Positions 26,151-37,033 are shown, counted from the stretch's first letter. The stretch is 64,000 bases of DNA from Bizionia saleffrena (GCF_008086175.1 NZ_VSKM01000003.1:1-64000); one strand, 5' to 3'. The notes: generated by a model from the sequence alone, not told the origin. Numbers and translations are program-made.

Positions 26151-27302
26151 ATGATAAAAAAAATAGCGCTTTTAAGCCTTGTTCTCTTAGGCTTTTCTTG
26201 TGAAAAACAAAATACAAGCTACGAAATTAATGCCTCTATCGATTCGGCTCTAAACGATGAAATTGCGAAAATACATTCGGTTTATGGTATTCAGAATAAG
26301 GTAATAGATACCGCTGTCATTAAAGATGGTGCATTCAAGTTTGTAGGAAGTGTAGATGCTGCTAATGGTTATTATATTACTATTGAAACCCTTAATGGTG
26401 TGATTCCTATAATTCTTGAAAATGAAGAGATGACTTTAGAAGTTTATAAGGATAGTTTACAAAGTTCTAAAATTACAGGAAGTAAACAAAATGATTATGT
26501 TGCTGCATATAATAAAAGCAACTTAACTCTAAGAAATTTTAATAACAAGTTACGCGATCGCTATAAAACGGCCCAAGTAGCTAATAACACAGAAGGTATG
26601 GAAGCTGTTAAACAGTCTTACGATAGTTTAATGGTTGAAGCTGTTAAAAACGATAAAACGTTTATTAAAAAGAATACTGACGCTATAATTTCGGGAATCA
26701 CTTTGGAACGTTTGGCAAAAACAAATAAAGTTGAAGAATCTGAATTTAATACGCTTTATGAGGCCTTATCTGAAAGTGTTAAAAATTCTGAAGCGGTTAA
26801 GAATGCAAAAGCAACTATCACTAAAAACAACGCAGCAAAAACTGTAGCTCCTAAATCTACAGGCGCAATTAATGTGGGTAGTAAAGCTCCAGATTTCTCA
26901 GGGTTTACACCCGAAGGAAGTGCGATTGCTCTTAGCGATATAAAAGCGAAAGTGACGGTTATCGATTTTTGGGCGTCGTGGTGCAAACCGTGTCGCGTAG
27001 AAAATCCTAATGTGGTTAAAATGTATAACAAATACAATAGTAAAGGTCTAGAAATTATTGGCGTATCACTAGATAAAGCGTCTCAAAAAGACCGTTGGAT
27101 AAAAGCGATTGAAGATGATAAATTAACGTGGCCACAGGTGTCTAACTTAGAAGGTTGGAAAGAACGTATCGCCGTACAATATGGTGTACGCTCTATTCCT
27201 GCCACCGTTATTTTAGACGAAAACGGAATTATAATTGCAAGAAATTTAAGAGGTCAGCAGTTAGAAGATAAAGTCGCTGAATTATTACAGCCAAAAAGCT
27301 AA
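26151..27302 (+). CDS. TlpA-like thioredoxin lipoprotein with DUF4369 domain
   Basis: The product has 383 residues. The signal sequence ends in a lipobox LLGFSC with lipid Cys17. Residues about 24-115 are a DUF4369 domain (beta-rich, DSLQSSKITGSKQNDY), followed by a helical linker and an AhpC/TSA-TlpA thioredoxin domain with VIDFWASWCKPCRVENP, its CxxC at about 278-281, and the cis-proline region VRSIPATVILDENGIIIAR. Such Bacteroidetes proteins are periplasmic disulfide reductases held in a membrane. It stands alone with its own promoter-like box and a shared terminator. Confidence 0.92.
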   Translation: MIKKIALLSLVLLGFSCEKQNTSYEINASIDSALNDEIAKIHSVYGIQNKVIDTAVIKDGAFKFVGSVDAANGYYITIETLNGVIPIILENEEMTLEVYKDSLQSSKITGSKQNDYVAAYNKSNLTLRNFNNKLRDRYKTAQVANNTEGMEAVKQSYDSLMVEAVKNDKTFIKKNTDAIISGITLERLAKTNKVEESEFNTLYEALSESVKNSEAVKNAKATITKNNAAKTVAPKSTGAINVGSKAPDFSGFTPEGSAIALSDIKAKVTVIDFWASWCKPCRVENPNVVKMYNKYNSKGLEIIGVSLDKASQKDRWIKAIEDDKLTWPQVSNLEGWKERIAVQYGVRSIPATVILDENGIIIARNLRGQQLEDKVAELLQPKS

Positions 27303-27325
27303 GAGAATAACGCTCGCTATAACAT

Positions 27326-27357
27326 AAAAAAGCCTACAAGTTGTAGGCTTTTTTTAT
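27326..27357. terminator. Bidirectional terminator between tlpA-like and rhomboid genes
   Basis: AAAAAGCCTACA-AGT-TGTAGGCTTTTT is a perfect stem with flanking A- and T-runs, between two convergent genes. Confidence 0.9.
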
Positions 27358-27359
27358 AC

Positions 27360-28031
27360 TTATAATTTCCCTGCTTTCTTCATAACAAATAAAATAACAA
27401 TCGGTAACGCCAATAATAATGTTACGGTTAAGTTTACCGTTAGCAACGAGCTTGCTAATAACAAAGTAAACACATAACCGCCAATTGCGCCACCAAAATG
27501 GGCATCGTGACCAACATTATCCGTTTTCTTTTTCATTGCATAAATAGTATACAGCATATAGCCTATTCCTAAAAGGTAGCCTTTTATACCTAAATCGAAA
27601 CTCCCTATGCGCGACGGTAAGAATATAAAATAGTATTTTAATTCTGGTCCCAAAACAATAGCCGAATACAATACCCCGGTCACCGCGCCACTTGCGCCAA
27701 CTGCCGTATAATTGTAATCGTTTTTATTAAAATATAACGACAGTAGACTTCCAGCAAGCAAACTACCAAAATACACGATTAGAAAACCAATCTCGCCGAC
27801 ACCAGCAATAACTTGATCTGCAAATAAAAACAACCCAAACATATTCATAAATAAGTGAGCTGGGTTAGTATGTAAAAATCCAGAACTCACCATTCTATAT
27901 TTTTGTCCGCGTTGAATGGCTCCGATATCGAATTTGAACTTCTCGAAAAAAGCGTAATTGTTAAATCCTTTATATGAAAATATTGCATTTGCTGCAATAA
28001 GCATAATTGTAATGCTATTTAAATTGCCCAT
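27360..28031 (-). CDS. Rhomboid-family intramembrane serine protease
   Basis: The product has 223 residues and six or seven membrane helices. The catalytic pair is visible as GASGAVTG (Ser) and HDAHFGGAIGG (His), and the HLFMNMFGLFLF stretch matches the conserved helix-2 Asn region. Rhomboids cut membrane proteins within their helices. The stop codon lies right beside the shared terminator. Upstream, it is divergent from the acyltransferase gene, with back-to-back TATATTTG boxes between them. The substrate is unknown. Confidence 0.94.
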   Translation of the reverse strand: MGNLNSITIMLIAANAIFSYKGFNNYAFFEKFKFDIGAIQRGQKYRMVSSGFLHTNPAHLFMNMFGLFLFADQVIAGVGEIGFLIVYFGSLLAGSLLSLYFNKNDYNYTAVGASGAVTGVLYSAIVLGPELKYYFIFLPSRIGSFDLGIKGYLLGIGYMLYTIYAMKKKTDNVGHDAHFGGAIGGYVFTLLLASSLLTVNLTVTLLLALPIVILFVMKKAGKL

Positions 28032-28051
28032 TTATTCCTTTACGTTTGTTT

Positions 28052-28070
28052 CAAATATAACATATATTTG
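28052..28070. promoter_or_regulatory. Back-to-back -7 boxes between rhomboid and acyltransferase genes
   Basis: TATATTTG on the minus strand (28052-28059) and TATATTTG on the plus strand (28063-28070) are 3 bases apart and face away from each other, towards starts at 28031 and 28095. Only one polymerase could occupy the site at a time. Confidence 0.55.
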
Positions 28071-28094
28071 CGTTTGTAAAACTAAACCTATTTA

Positions 28095-28985
28095 ATGCAA
28101 TTTCTAGTCTATATTATAGTTTATCCATTACTATGGTTAATTTCTATGCTTCCTTTTAAGTTACTATACGCATTTTCAGATGTATTATACTTTTTTGTCT
28201 ACAAAATTTTCGGTTACAGAGCAGCTGTCGTTAAAGAAAATTTAAGTCTGGTATTTCCTGAAAAATCAGACGTTGAGATTAAAGAAATTATGCGTAAATT
28301 CTATCATCATTTATGTGATATGATTGTCGAAGCCCTAAAATCATTGACCATTTCTAAAAAGGAAATGCAAAAACGATTTACCTTCACTAATATAGAAGAA
28401 TTAAAACAACACGAAGAAAACAACCGAAGCGTTATATTAATGTGCGCTCATTATGGCAGCTGGGAATGGATTTTTGTCTTACAGACCTATGTAAAATCTA
28501 AAGGCTATGCGGTTTATAAACGTTTAGGAAATCCGTATTTCGATAAATTAGTTAAACGAATTCGTGCTAAGTTTAACTCGTATTTAATTACGACTAAAGA
28601 AACTGCCGAAGCACTTCTTACTGCTAAGAGAAACAACGAATTAACAATAAACGGTTTTGTATCCGATCAATCACCAAAACCTTACAAGGCGCACCATTGG
28701 CAAAATTTTATGGGTATTAAAGTTCCTGTACATACGGGTGCCGAATTACTAGCGAAACGTTTTGATATGTCAGTGGTGTATTTTGGAGTTAAACGTGTTA
28801 AAAGAGGCTACTACGAAACCACGTTTACAACATTGGCAGTACAGCCTAATGACTTTAAGGATTATGAAATTACAGATAAATTCTTAAAACTCACCGAAGA
28901 ACAAATTTACGCCGATCCACACTATTATCTATGGACGCATAAACGTTGGAAACATAGAGATAAAGTGCCGCCAGAGTTTCAATAA
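28095..28985 (+). CDS. Lysophospholipid/lipid A-type acyltransferase (LpxL/HtrB family)
   Basis: The product has 296 residues. A membrane anchor (residues 1-45, IIVYPLLWLISMLPFKLLY) precedes the acyltransferase domain. The catalytic motif is HYGSWEW, in CAHYGSWEWIFVLQ, an Hx4-5(D/E) pattern, and VSDQSPKPYKAHHW and TGAELLAKRF follow as in the Bacteroidetes family. It transfers acyl chains to lipid A precursors at the inner membrane; which chain position is not readable. It has its own divergent promoter and a hairpin terminator. Confidence 0.92.
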   Translation: MQFLVYIIVYPLLWLISMLPFKLLYAFSDVLYFFVYKIFGYRAAVVKENLSLVFPEKSDVEIKEIMRKFYHHLCDMIVEALKSLTISKKEMQKRFTFTNIEELKQHEENNRSVILMCAHYGSWEWIFVLQTYVKSKGYAVYKRLGNPYFDKLVKRIRAKFNSYLITTKETAEALLTAKRNNELTINGFVSDQSPKPYKAHHWQNFMGIKVPVHTGAELLAKRFDMSVVYFGVKRVKRGYYETTFTTLAVQPNDFKDYEITDKFLKLTEEQIYADPHYYLWTHKRWKHRDKVPPEFQ

Positions 28986-29019
28986 AAAACACTAGAGACA
29001 CTTGTATTCTGTATAATTT

Positions 29020-29060
29020 GAGTAAAATGGCGTAAGCAATTACAATTTTACTCATTTTTT
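29020..29060 (+). terminator. Terminator after the acyltransferase gene
   Basis: GAGTAAAAT pairs with ATTTTACTC, and inside it GTAA-gcaa-TTAC extends the stem; a T-run (TTTTTT) follows. It ends four bases before the convergent glmM stop. Confidence 0.82.
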
Positions 29061-29063
29061 ATT

Positions 29064-30455
29064 TTACCACGCCTTTACTATAGCGTGTAATTCTGCAATC
29101 ATATTATCCGCTAACGTATCGGCTAATTCTTGCGATTTTGCTTCTGTATAAACTCTAATTATAGGCTCTGTGTTACTTTTACGTAAATGCACCCAATTAT
29201 CGGCAAAGTCAATTTTTACACCATCTATAGTTGTAAGGTTTTCGTTTTTATACTTTTCGGTGATTGCCACTAATAAAGCATCCACATCAATTTCTGGAGT
29301 TAAGGCAATCTTCTTTTTACTCATAAAATAGCTTGTGTACGTTTTGCGCAATTCGCTAACAGCCATTTTCTTTTCAGCTAATAAACTCAAAAAAAGCGCA
29401 ACCCCTACTAAGGCATCTCTTCCGTAGTGCGATTCTGGATAGATAATTCCGCCATTACCTTCACCACCAATAACCGCATTATTTTTTTTCATTACATCGA
29501 CAACATTCACCTCGCCAACCGCACTCGCTTCATAAGTACCACCGTGCTTTTCCGTAACATCGCGAAGTGCTCGCGTAGAACTCATATTACTTACCGTATT
29601 ACCTGGGGTTTTACTCAATACATAATCAGCACAAGCCACCAAAGTATACTCCTCTCCAAACATCTCGCCATTTTCATCTACAAATGCTAAACGATCCACG
29701 TCTGGGTCTACTACAATACCAAAATCGGCGTGGGCTTTTTTAACAGCTTCAGACAAGTCGGTTAAATGTTCTTTTAAAGGTTCTGGGTTATGCGGAAAAT
29801 GCCCGGTAGGCTCACAGTATAATTTTACGGCTTCCACTTCCAAACGTTCTAATAATAATGGAATAGCAATACCACCAGTAGAATTTACGCCATCTACAAC
29901 CACTTTAAAATTAGCTTTCGCGATAGCATCGGTATTCACTACTTTTAAATCTAAAACCGAATCAATATGAATATCGATATACGCCGCGTTTTTTGTAATC
30001 TTTCCTAAGTCGTCCACTGCTGCAAATTGCATCGCATCCGATTCTGCCAAGGCTAATATTTTAGCACCTTCAACAGCATCTAAAAACTCACCTTTTGCAT
30101 TCAGTAATTTTAAAGCGTTCCATTCTTTTGGATTGTGACTCGCCGTTAATATAATTCCGCCATCAGCGTGCTCTAAAGGCACAGCAATTTCTACGGTTGG
30201 TGTGGTCGATAAGCCTAAATCAATAACATGAATCCCTAAACCTACCAGCGTTTGCATTACTAAATTCTGAATCATTTCACCAGATAGCCGTGCATCACGC
30301 CCCACCACCACGCGATAACTGTCTTTATTTAATTGTTGTTTTATCCACGTACCATAAGCGGCAGCATATTTTACAGCATCTATAGGCGTTAAATTCTCAC
30401 CTACTCTCCCGCCAATAGTCCCTCTTATTCCTGAAATTGATTTTATAAGTGTCAT
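29064..30455 (-). CDS. glmM: Phosphoglucosamine mutase
   Basis: The product has 463 residues, a complete alpha-D-phosphohexomutase. The phosphoserine loop TASHNPKEWNALK is at about 102, the metal-binding loop is VDPDVDRLAFVDE, the sugar-specificity loop GGEGNGGII and the phosphate-binding loop RKSNTEPIIRVY. It makes glucosamine-1-phosphate for peptidoglycan and lipopolysaccharide. Bacteroidetes enzymes of this length are annotated GlmM; phosphomannomutase activity cannot be ruled out. It is divergent from the AcpH-like gene, with a TATATTTG box upstream. Confidence 0.93.
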   Translation of the reverse strand: MTLIKSISGIRGTIGGRVGENLTPIDAVKYAAAYGTWIKQQLNKDSYRVVVGRDARLSGEMIQNLVMQTLVGLGIHVIDLGLSTTPTVEIAVPLEHADGGIILTASHNPKEWNALKLLNAKGEFLDAVEGAKILALAESDAMQFAAVDDLGKITKNAAYIDIHIDSVLDLKVVNTDAIAKANFKVVVDGVNSTGGIAIPLLLERLEVEAVKLYCEPTGHFPHNPEPLKEHLTDLSEAVKKAHADFGIVVDPDVDRLAFVDENGEMFGEEYTLVACADYVLSKTPGNTVSNMSSTRALRDVTEKHGGTYEASAVGEVNVVDVMKKNNAVIGGEGNGGIIYPESHYGRDALVGVALFLSLLAEKKMAVSELRKTYTSYFMSKKKIALTPEIDVDALLVAITEKYKNENLTTIDGVKIDFADNWVHLRKSNTEPIIRVYTEAKSQELADTLADNMIAELHAIVKAW

Positions 30456-30475
30456 AAAGTATGTTAGTTTTATTA

Positions 30476-30483
30476 CAAATATA
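30476..30483 (-). promoter_or_regulatory. -7 box (TATATTTG) for glmM
   Basis: TATATTTG on the minus strand, 20 bases upstream of the glmM ATG, matches TAnnTTTG. Confidence 0.5.
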
Positions 30484-30530
30484 ACATTTCAAAATTGTTT
30501 TAGTCAGCTCCTAATTCGTAATTTCACACA

Positions 30531-31121
30531 ATGAATTTTCTAGCACACATTTACCTCTCAGGGGATAACGATGGCGTTACTATAGGTAATTTTATTGCCG
30601 ATGGTATTCGCGGTAAAAAGTATCGCGATTATCCAGAGGATATTAAAACAGGTATTTTATTACACCGCCAAATCGATACCTTTACCGATGCGCATAAAAC
30701 CGTAAGATTAAGCACCAAAAAACTGCATAAAAATTATGGACACTACTCGGGCATTATCGTAGATATTTTATACGATCATTTTCTAGCAAAAAACTGGTCG
30801 CGTTACTCTAACGTGCCGCTAGCAGACTATGTCGATGATTTTTATACACTACTTAACAATAATACAGAGGCACTGCCTACCCGCATCACAAATATGATGC
30901 CTTATATGATGGCCGATAATTGGATTTTAAACTATGCCACTATCGAAGGAATTTCCCAAACATTAGAGGGAATGAATAGACGAACAAAAAATAAAGCACA
31001 AATGAATTTAGCCGTAAACGAGCTCATAGAGTTTTATGATGAATTTGAAGAGGAGTTTACGGCTTTCTTTGAGGAGCTTATTGCGTTTTCAGCAGAACAA
31101 TTAAAGAGATTACAAGAATGA
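30531..31121 (+). CDS. Acyl carrier protein phosphodiesterase (AcpH-like)
   Basis: The product has 196 residues, all alpha-helical. Conserved features are MNFLAHIYLSGDNDGVTIGNFIADGIRG, HRQIDTFTDAH (metal-binding His and Asp), and GIIVDILYDHFLAKNW, the AcpH/DUF479 signature. The enzyme removes the 4'-phosphopantetheine arm from holo-acyl carrier protein. Its TGA overlaps the next ATG by 4 bases (ATGA), so it is translationally coupled to the gamma-glutamyltransferase gene; the functional reason for this pairing is not evident. Confidence 0.9.
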   Translation: MNFLAHIYLSGDNDGVTIGNFIADGIRGKKYRDYPEDIKTGILLHRQIDTFTDAHKTVRLSTKKLHKNYGHYSGIIVDILYDHFLAKNWSRYSNVPLADYVDDFYTLLNNNTEALPTRITNMMPYMMADNWILNYATIEGISQTLEGMNRRTKNKAQMNLAVNELIEFYDEFEEEFTAFFEELIAFSAEQLKRLQE

Positions 31122-32812
31122 AAAAACACTACCTACTAATTTTAAGCGTACTAACTATTTGGTCGTGTAAAACCACAACGGACAACACCACGAATACACG
31201 TGGTGTTATTGGAGAAAAAGCAATGGTAGTATCTGCCCGCGTTGAAGCTTCAGAGATCGGAAAACGTATTTTAGAACACGGCGGAAATGCTTTCGACGCT
31301 ATGATGGCCACCGAACTCGCTTTGGCTGTTGCCTATCCCTACGCCGGGAATATTGGTGGTGGTGGTTTTATGGTCTACCGACTAAATAATGGAGATATCG
31401 GTGCGTTAGATTATAGAGAAAAAGCACCGTCGGCCGCAACTACAAATATGTATTTAGATAAAAACGGAGACGTCATTCCAGAATTAAGTACACGTGGTGC
31501 TCTGGCCGTGGGTGTGCCCGGTACAATCGCCGGCGTATTTGCAGCGCACGAAAAGTTTGGAACGCTACCTATAAAGACCATCTTGACACCGGTAATCGCT
31601 CTTGCAAAAAGAGGGGTTGTCGTTACCGAAAAACAAGAAGCGCGTTTAAACGAAAAACGCAACGATTTTTTAGTAACGAATACCGATACCATTCACTTAG
31701 CGAAACATTGGAAAGTACACGACACTATAGCTTACCCAAATCTAGCAAAAACACTCGAAACGATAATGCTAAAGGGACCCGATGCTTTTTATAAAGGGGA
31801 CATTGCAAAAACATTAGTTCGTTTTCTTAAAGAGAATGGCAGTATTATTACGGAAGACGACTTAGCAAAATACGATGCCAAATGGCGTACACCAGTCACT
31901 TTTAATTACGATGATCTACGCATTATTTCTATGTCGCCGCCGTCGAGTGGTGGTATTGCTTTAGGACAAATAATGAAATCTATCGCGCCTTTCGATTTAG
32001 AGGCGATGGGCCATAACTCGGTAAAAGCCATTCAAGTGATTGCCGAAGCTGAACGCCGTGCCTATGCCGATAGAAGTTACTATTTAGGAGATCCTGATTT
32101 TGTAACCATACCTCAAGACCAACTGATTAGTGAGGCGTATTTAAAAGACCGAATGGCTACCTTTTCATTTGAAAAAGCAACACCGTCAACCGAAATAGAA
32201 CACGGAAAAGTAGATATTATCGAAAGTGACGAAACCACGCACTATTCTATTGTCGATCAGTTTGGTAATGCTATTTCCGTAACGACCACTTTAAACTCGG
32301 GGTACGGTTCTAAATTATATTGTAGTGAATTGGGCTTCTTTTTAAACAATGAAATGGACGATTTTTCTAGTAAACCGGGTGTCCCAAATGTCTATGGTTT
32401 AATTGGTGCCGAAGCAAATGCTATTCTCCCTGAAAAAAGAATGCTTAGCACAATGACGCCAACCATTGTAGAAAAAGACGGCAAACTACTTATGAGTGTG
32501 GGTACACCGGGTGGGTCGACGATTATAACATCGGTATTACAAACTATTTTAAACGTTCACGAGTATAAAATGACGATGCAAGATGCGGTGAATGCGCCGC
32601 GTTTTCACCACCAATGGTTACCAGACGAAATACGAATGGAACCGCATAGTTTTTCAGGGGCTATTATTAAAGAGCTAAACGAAAAAGGATATATAACTAA
32701 CGAAACGCGAACGCCAGTTATAGGAAAAGTAGATGGCGTTTTAGTATTAGACAATGGCACATTAGAAGGTGGTGCAGATAAACGAGGCGACGATGCAGCT
32801 GCTGGGTTTTAA
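31118..32812 (+). CDS. ggt: Gamma-glutamyltransferase (lipoprotein form)
   Basis: The product has 564 residues. A signal sequence ends at a lipobox-like IWSC (Cys17), so it is probably membrane-anchored outside the cytoplasm. The autoprocessing nucleophile is the first Thr of DETTHYSIVD, at about 373; STMTPTIV and GTPGGSTIITSVLQT belong to the gamma-glutamyl site. It cleaves glutathione and other gamma-glutamyl compounds. The frame is complete, ending in GGADKRGDDAAAGF as usual. It overlaps the AcpH-like gene by 4 bases. Confidence 0.95.
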   Translation: MKKHYLLILSVLTIWSCKTTTDNTTNTRGVIGEKAMVVSARVEASEIGKRILEHGGNAFDAMMATELALAVAYPYAGNIGGGGFMVYRLNNGDIGALDYREKAPSAATTNMYLDKNGDVIPELSTRGALAVGVPGTIAGVFAAHEKFGTLPIKTILTPVIALAKRGVVVTEKQEARLNEKRNDFLVTNTDTIHLAKHWKVHDTIAYPNLAKTLETIMLKGPDAFYKGDIAKTLVRFLKENGSIITEDDLAKYDAKWRTPVTFNYDDLRIISMSPPSSGGIALGQIMKSIAPFDLEAMGHNSVKAIQVIAEAERRAYADRSYYLGDPDFVTIPQDQLISEAYLKDRMATFSFEKATPSTEIEHGKVDIIESDETTHYSIVDQFGNAISVTTTLNSGYGSKLYCSELGFFLNNEMDDFSSKPGVPNVYGLIGAEANAILPEKRMLSTMTPTIVEKDGKLLMSVGTPGGSTIITSVLQTILNVHEYKMTMQDAVNAPRFHHQWLPDEIRMEPHSFSGAIIKELNEKGYITNETRTPVIGKVDGVLVLDNGTLEGGADKRGDDAAAGF

Positions 32813-32947
32813 AAACATAATGTACAGACTCCGCTTAAGATTAATTTGAAGCGTATTAAAGGCTTTCAAACGAAAAATCTATTTAAATTTACAGTTACAA
32901 ATCAGAATCTATTCAGATTTAAATCAACGCTATAAAAATAAACGTCA

Positions 32948-33673
32948 ATGAAAAAAGGATTAAAAATAGTCATCGGAATAATTATATTTTTCACTTTGCC
33001 TTCGCTGCTTCTTTTTGGCTTTGTATACCTTAAATACAACGAAAAACTCCCAACGGGAATAGAAAACGAACAAGCCAATGTTTTAGCAGAGCGTATGCTG
33101 GATGAATTAAATTATGAAGCTTATAAAAACACCGATTATATAGAATGGACCTTTAAAAGACGTCATCATTTTAAGTGGAATAAAGCCAAAAATACGTGTG
33201 AAGTTTTATGGAAAGACTATAAAGTAAGTCTAGATTTAGGCACACCATCGCAAAGTGAGGTATTTAAAAATAATGTAAAAATTGAAGGTGACGACAAGCA
33301 CCAATATATTGAACAAGCAACCAAATACTTTAATAACGATTCCTTTTGGTTGGTTGCACCTTACAAAGTGTTCGATCCCGGCGTAACCCGAAAAATTGTT
33401 ACTTTAGAAAACTCTAAGAAAGCGTTGTTGGTTACCTATAATTCTGGTGGCACAACGCCTGGAGATTCGTATTTGTGGCATCTAGACGATTCCGGGAAGC
33501 CTACTCATTTTCAAATGTGGGTCGATGTTTTACCTATCAACGGGCTAGAAGCCTCTTGGAACGATTGGACGACCACAGAGACCGGTGCCGTTTTACCAAC
33601 CTTTCATAAAATGTTAGTCTTGGGTATTGAATTAGAAAATATTAAAACAACACCCAACGACGCATCAATGTAG
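32948..33673 (+). CDS. Conserved hypothetical, N-terminal membrane anchor
   Basis: The product has 241 residues. One hydrophobic segment at about 6-28 (IVIGIIIFFTLPSLLLFGFVYL) anchors a soluble extracytoplasmic domain. The domain is rich in Trp and aromatic residues, with IEWTFKRRHHFKWNKAKNTC, VLWKDYKVSLDL, YNSGGTTPGDSYLWHLDDSG and EASWNDWTTTETGAVLPTFH. I do not recognise a named family, although the pattern looks like a conserved Flavobacteria protein. No catalytic motif is evident. It sits alone between ggt and uvrA, 135 bases after ggt. Confidence 0.75.
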   Translation: MKKGLKIVIGIIIFFTLPSLLLFGFVYLKYNEKLPTGIENEQANVLAERMLDELNYEAYKNTDYIEWTFKRRHHFKWNKAKNTCEVLWKDYKVSLDLGTPSQSEVFKNNVKIEGDDKHQYIEQATKYFNNDSFWLVAPYKVFDPGVTRKIVTLENSKKALLVTYNSGGTTPGDSYLWHLDDSGKPTHFQMWVDVLPINGLEASWNDWTTTETGAVLPTFHKMLVLGIELENIKTTPNDASM

Positions 33674-33722
33674 TTTAAGAAAAACCTAACGTATTCCATT
33701 TCAAAACCATTGGCAAAAATTG

Positions 33723-33730
33723 TATCTTTG
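33723..33730 (+). promoter_or_regulatory. -7 box (TATCTTTG) for uvrA
   Basis: TATCTTTG matches TAnnTTTG and lies 36 bases before the ATG at 33767, which supports that start over the upstream TTG at 33746. Confidence 0.5.
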
Positions 33731-33766
33731 CCATCTTGCTAAAATTTGAGGCAAAACAGCTATTTT

Positions 33767-36598
33767 ATGACCAATTTTGAAGATAATATTGAGGTACAAG
33801 GTGCCAGAGTACATAACTTAAAAAATATAGATGTTACCATTCCTAGAGAAAAACTTGTAGTTATTACAGGGTTGTCAGGAAGTGGAAAATCGTCTTTAGC
33901 CTTCGATACTATTTATGCTGAAGGACAGCGTCGTTATATTGAAACATTTTCGGCGTATGCGAGGCAATTCCTTGGCGGATTAGAGCGCCCCGATGTGGAT
34001 AAAATTGACGGACTTTCGCCTGTTATTGCTATCGAGCAAAAAACAACAAGTAAGTCACCGCGTTCCACAGTGGGTACGATTACCGAAATTTACGACTTTT
34101 TACGTCTATTATATGCGCGTGCCAGCGATGCTTACAGTTACAATACAGGCGATAAAATGGTGAGCTATAACGATGAGCAAATCAAAGAATTAATTATAAC
34201 CGATTTTAAAGGTAAACGCATTAATATTCTAGCACCTGTGGTCCGTTCTCGTAAAGGACACTATCGCGAATTATTCGAGCAAATTGCAAAACAAGGGTTT
34301 GTAAAAGTAAGAACAGATGGCGAAATTGTAGACCTTAAAAAAGGAATGAAGCTGGATCGTTACAAAATGCACGACATTGAAATTGTAATCGATAGACTTA
34401 AAATAGACGATACAACAGAAAATGACAAACGCTTAAGCGAGACCATTAATACGGCAATGTATCACGGAGACGATGTGCTTTTAGTAATCGATCAAGACAC
34501 GCAAGAAGCACGTTATTTTAGCCGAAACTTAATGTGCCCAAGTTCTGGTATTTCGTATCCCAATCCAGAACCTAATAATTTTTCATTCAACTCTCCAAAA
34601 GGCGCCTGTAGCAATTGTAGTGGTATTGGCGACCTCTATCAGGTCAATGAAAATAAAATTGTTCCCGACGAGAGCTTATCGATAAAAAACGGAGCATTAG
34701 CGCCGCAAGGTCCAGAGAAAAAAAGTTGGATTTTCAAGCAATTAGAAATTATTGCACAGCGCTATAATTTTAAATTAACCGATCCTTATAAATCCATTCC
34801 CGAAGAAGCTAAAAAAATTATTTTATACGGTGGTAACGAGAAATTTACAGTCGACAGTAAAACGCTTGGCATCGCCAGAGATTACAAAATAGATTTTGAA
34901 GGGATTGCTAATTTTATCGAGAACCAATACAACACTGCTGAATCTAAATCTTTACAACGTTGGGCTAAAGAGTATATGGACAAAGTAGAATGTCCGGTGT
35001 GCAAAGGTGCGCGTTTACGTAAAGAATCTTTGTATTTTAAAGTGAATGGTGAGAATATTGCACAATTAGCCAGTAAAGACATTGTAGATTTAGCGGAATG
35101 GTTTGATACGCTAAGCAAAAATCTAACAGAGAAACAGCTTAAAATTGGAGAGGAAGTGATTAAGGAAATTAAAGCTAGACTTCAGTTTTTACTCGATGTT
35201 GGTTTAGATTATTTATCCCTAAACCGAAGCTCGAAATCACTATCTGGTGGCGAGGCACAGCGTATTCGATTAGCGACTCAAATTGGTTCGCAATTAGTGG
35301 GTGTGTTATATATTCTCGACGAACCAAGTATTGGTTTACATCAACGCGATAACGAAAAACTAATCAACTCATTAATTGCGTTGCGCGATATTGGAAACTC
35401 GGTAATTGTTGTCGAACACGACAAAGATATGATAGAACGTGCCGATCATGTTATTGATATCGGACCGCGCGCTGGAAAATACGGTGGCGAAATTATAAGT
35501 CAAGGAACACCAAAACAACTATTAAAAGAGCACACGCTAACTGCCGAATACCTTAATGGTACGCGAAAAATAGAAATCCCTAAAAAGCGCCGTGAAGGAA
35601 ACGGCAACTTTATTGAATTAAAAGGCTGTACAGGAAACAACTTAAAAAACGTATCGGTTAAATTTCCTTTAGGAAAAATGATTGGCGTTACTGGCGTTTC
35701 CGGAAGCGGTAAGTCGACTTTAATTAACGAAACCCTCTACCCTATTCTCAACGCATATTATTTTAATGGCGTAAAAAAACCTATGCCCTATAAAAGCATT
35801 AAAGGTTTAGAGCATATTGATAAAGTAATCGATATTAATCAATCTCCCATTGGTAGAACACCACGAAGTAATCCTGCAACTTATACAGGAACTTTTGGAG
35901 AAATAAGAAGTTTATTTGCAAAAATTCCCGAAGCACTAATTCGTGGTTACAAGCCCGGACGTTTTAGTTTTAATGTCTCCGGCGGACGTTGCGAAACGTG
36001 TAAAGGTGGTGGTTTACGGGTTATAGAAATGAATTTCCTTCCAGATGTGTACGTAGAATGCGAAACCTGCCAAGGGAAACGCTTTAATCGCGAAACCTTA
36101 GAAATTCGTTATAAAGGTAAAAGCATCAGCGATGTTTTAAATATGACTATTAATGAAGGGGTTGACTTTTTTGAGAACATTCCGAAGATTTATAGAAAAC
36201 TAAAAACCATTCAAGAGGTTGGTTTAGGTTATATTACATTAGGGCAGCAAAGCACAACCTTATCCGGTGGTGAAGCCCAACGTATTAAACTTGCTACCGA
36301 ATTAAGCAAACGCGATACCGGAAATACCTTTTATATTCTAGATGAACCCACAACAGGACTTCACTTTGAAGATATTAGAGTGCTAATGATAGTGTTAAAC
36401 GAATTGGCCAATAAAGGCAATACTGTGCTAATTATTGAACATAATATAGATGTTATAAAAACGGTAGATCATATTATAGATATCGGTTACGAAGGCGGAA
36501 AAGGAGGCGGTGAAATCATCACAGAAGGCACGCCAGAACACGTTGCAAAACACAAGAAAAGTTACACCGCAAAATTCCTGAAAAAAGAGTTACAATAA
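33767..36598 (+). CDS. uvrA: Excinuclease ABC subunit A
   Basis: The longest frame opens with TTG at 33746, but ATG at 33767 ([20 protein letters not shown]) fits the family and gives 943 residues. Two ABC ATPase modules are complete: Walker [10 protein letters not shown] near the start and GVSGSGKST in the second half, with [13 protein letters not shown] and [13 protein letters not shown] signature sequences. Zinc-finger cysteines are present as [20 protein letters not shown] and CETCKGGG...CETCQGKRF. It recognises DNA lesions for nucleotide-excision repair. Start choice is supported by the promoter box. Confidence 0.98.
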   Translation: MTNFEDNIEVQGARVHNLKNIDVTIPREKLVVITGLSGSGKSSLAFDTIYAEGQRRYIETFSAYARQFLGGLERPDVDKIDGLSPVIAIEQKTTSKSPRSTVGTITEIYDFLRLLYARASDAYSYNTGDKMVSYNDEQIKELIITDFKGKRINILAPVVRSRKGHYRELFEQIAKQGFVKVRTDGEIVDLKKGMKLDRYKMHDIEIVIDRLKIDDTTENDKRLSETINTAMYHGDDVLLVIDQDTQEARYFSRNLMCPSSGISYPNPEPNNFSFNSPKGACSNCSGIGDLYQVNENKIVPDESLSIKNGALAPQGPEKKSWIFKQLEIIAQRYNFKLTDPYKSIPEEAKKIILYGGNEKFTVDSKTLGIARDYKIDFEGIANFIENQYNTAESKSLQRWAKEYMDKVECPVCKGARLRKESLYFKVNGENIAQLASKDIVDLAEWFDTLSKNLTEKQLKIGEEVIKEIKARLQFLLDVGLDYLSLNRSSKSLSGGEAQRIRLATQIGSQLVGVLYILDEPSIGLHQRDNEKLINSLIALRDIGNSVIVVEHDKDMIERADHVIDIGPRAGKYGGEIISQGTPKQLLKEHTLTAEYLNGTRKIEIPKKRREGNGNFIELKGCTGNNLKNVSVKFPLGKMIGVTGVSGSGKSTLINETLYPILNAYYFNGVKKPMPYKSIKGLEHIDKVIDINQSPIGRTPRSNPATYTGTFGEIRSLFAKIPEALIRGYKPGRFSFNVSGGRCETCKGGGLRVIEMNFLPDVYVECETCQGKRFNRETLEIRYKGKSISDVLNMTINEGVDFFENIPKIYRKLKTIQEVGLGYITLGQQSTTLSGGEAQRIKLATELSKRDTGNTFYILDEPTTGLHFEDIRVLMIVLNELANKGNTVLIIEHNIDVIKTVDHIIDIGYEGGKGGGEIITEGTPEHVAKHKKSYTAKFLKKELQ

Positions 36599-36681
36599 CT
36601 ATCGCGTTAATATATTAGTTATTTGATAAAAAATTAACGTTATCATAAAATTTTGTTTACTATATTAGTAACATAACTTAA

Positions 36682-36861
<180 letters not shown>

Positions 36862-36881
36862 AAATAGATAAAACACGTTCA

Positions 36882-36909
36882 AAAACGAGCCAAATGGCTC
36901 GTTTTTTTT
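36882..36909 (+). terminator. Terminator after the 55-residue membrane protein
   Basis: AAAACGAGCC-aaat-GGCTCGTTTT is a perfect 10-bp stem with a 4-base loop and a run of eight T. Confidence 0.92.
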
Positions 36910-37033
36910 GGGACATAACGGACGCCAAAACAAATAAATTTTTAAAAAAAATTGAATACCTTTTTTATGTCCTAAATTCTATTAAATTTGTTTTTAACAA
37001 TTCAAAATAAACACGATTCAAATACTATATTAA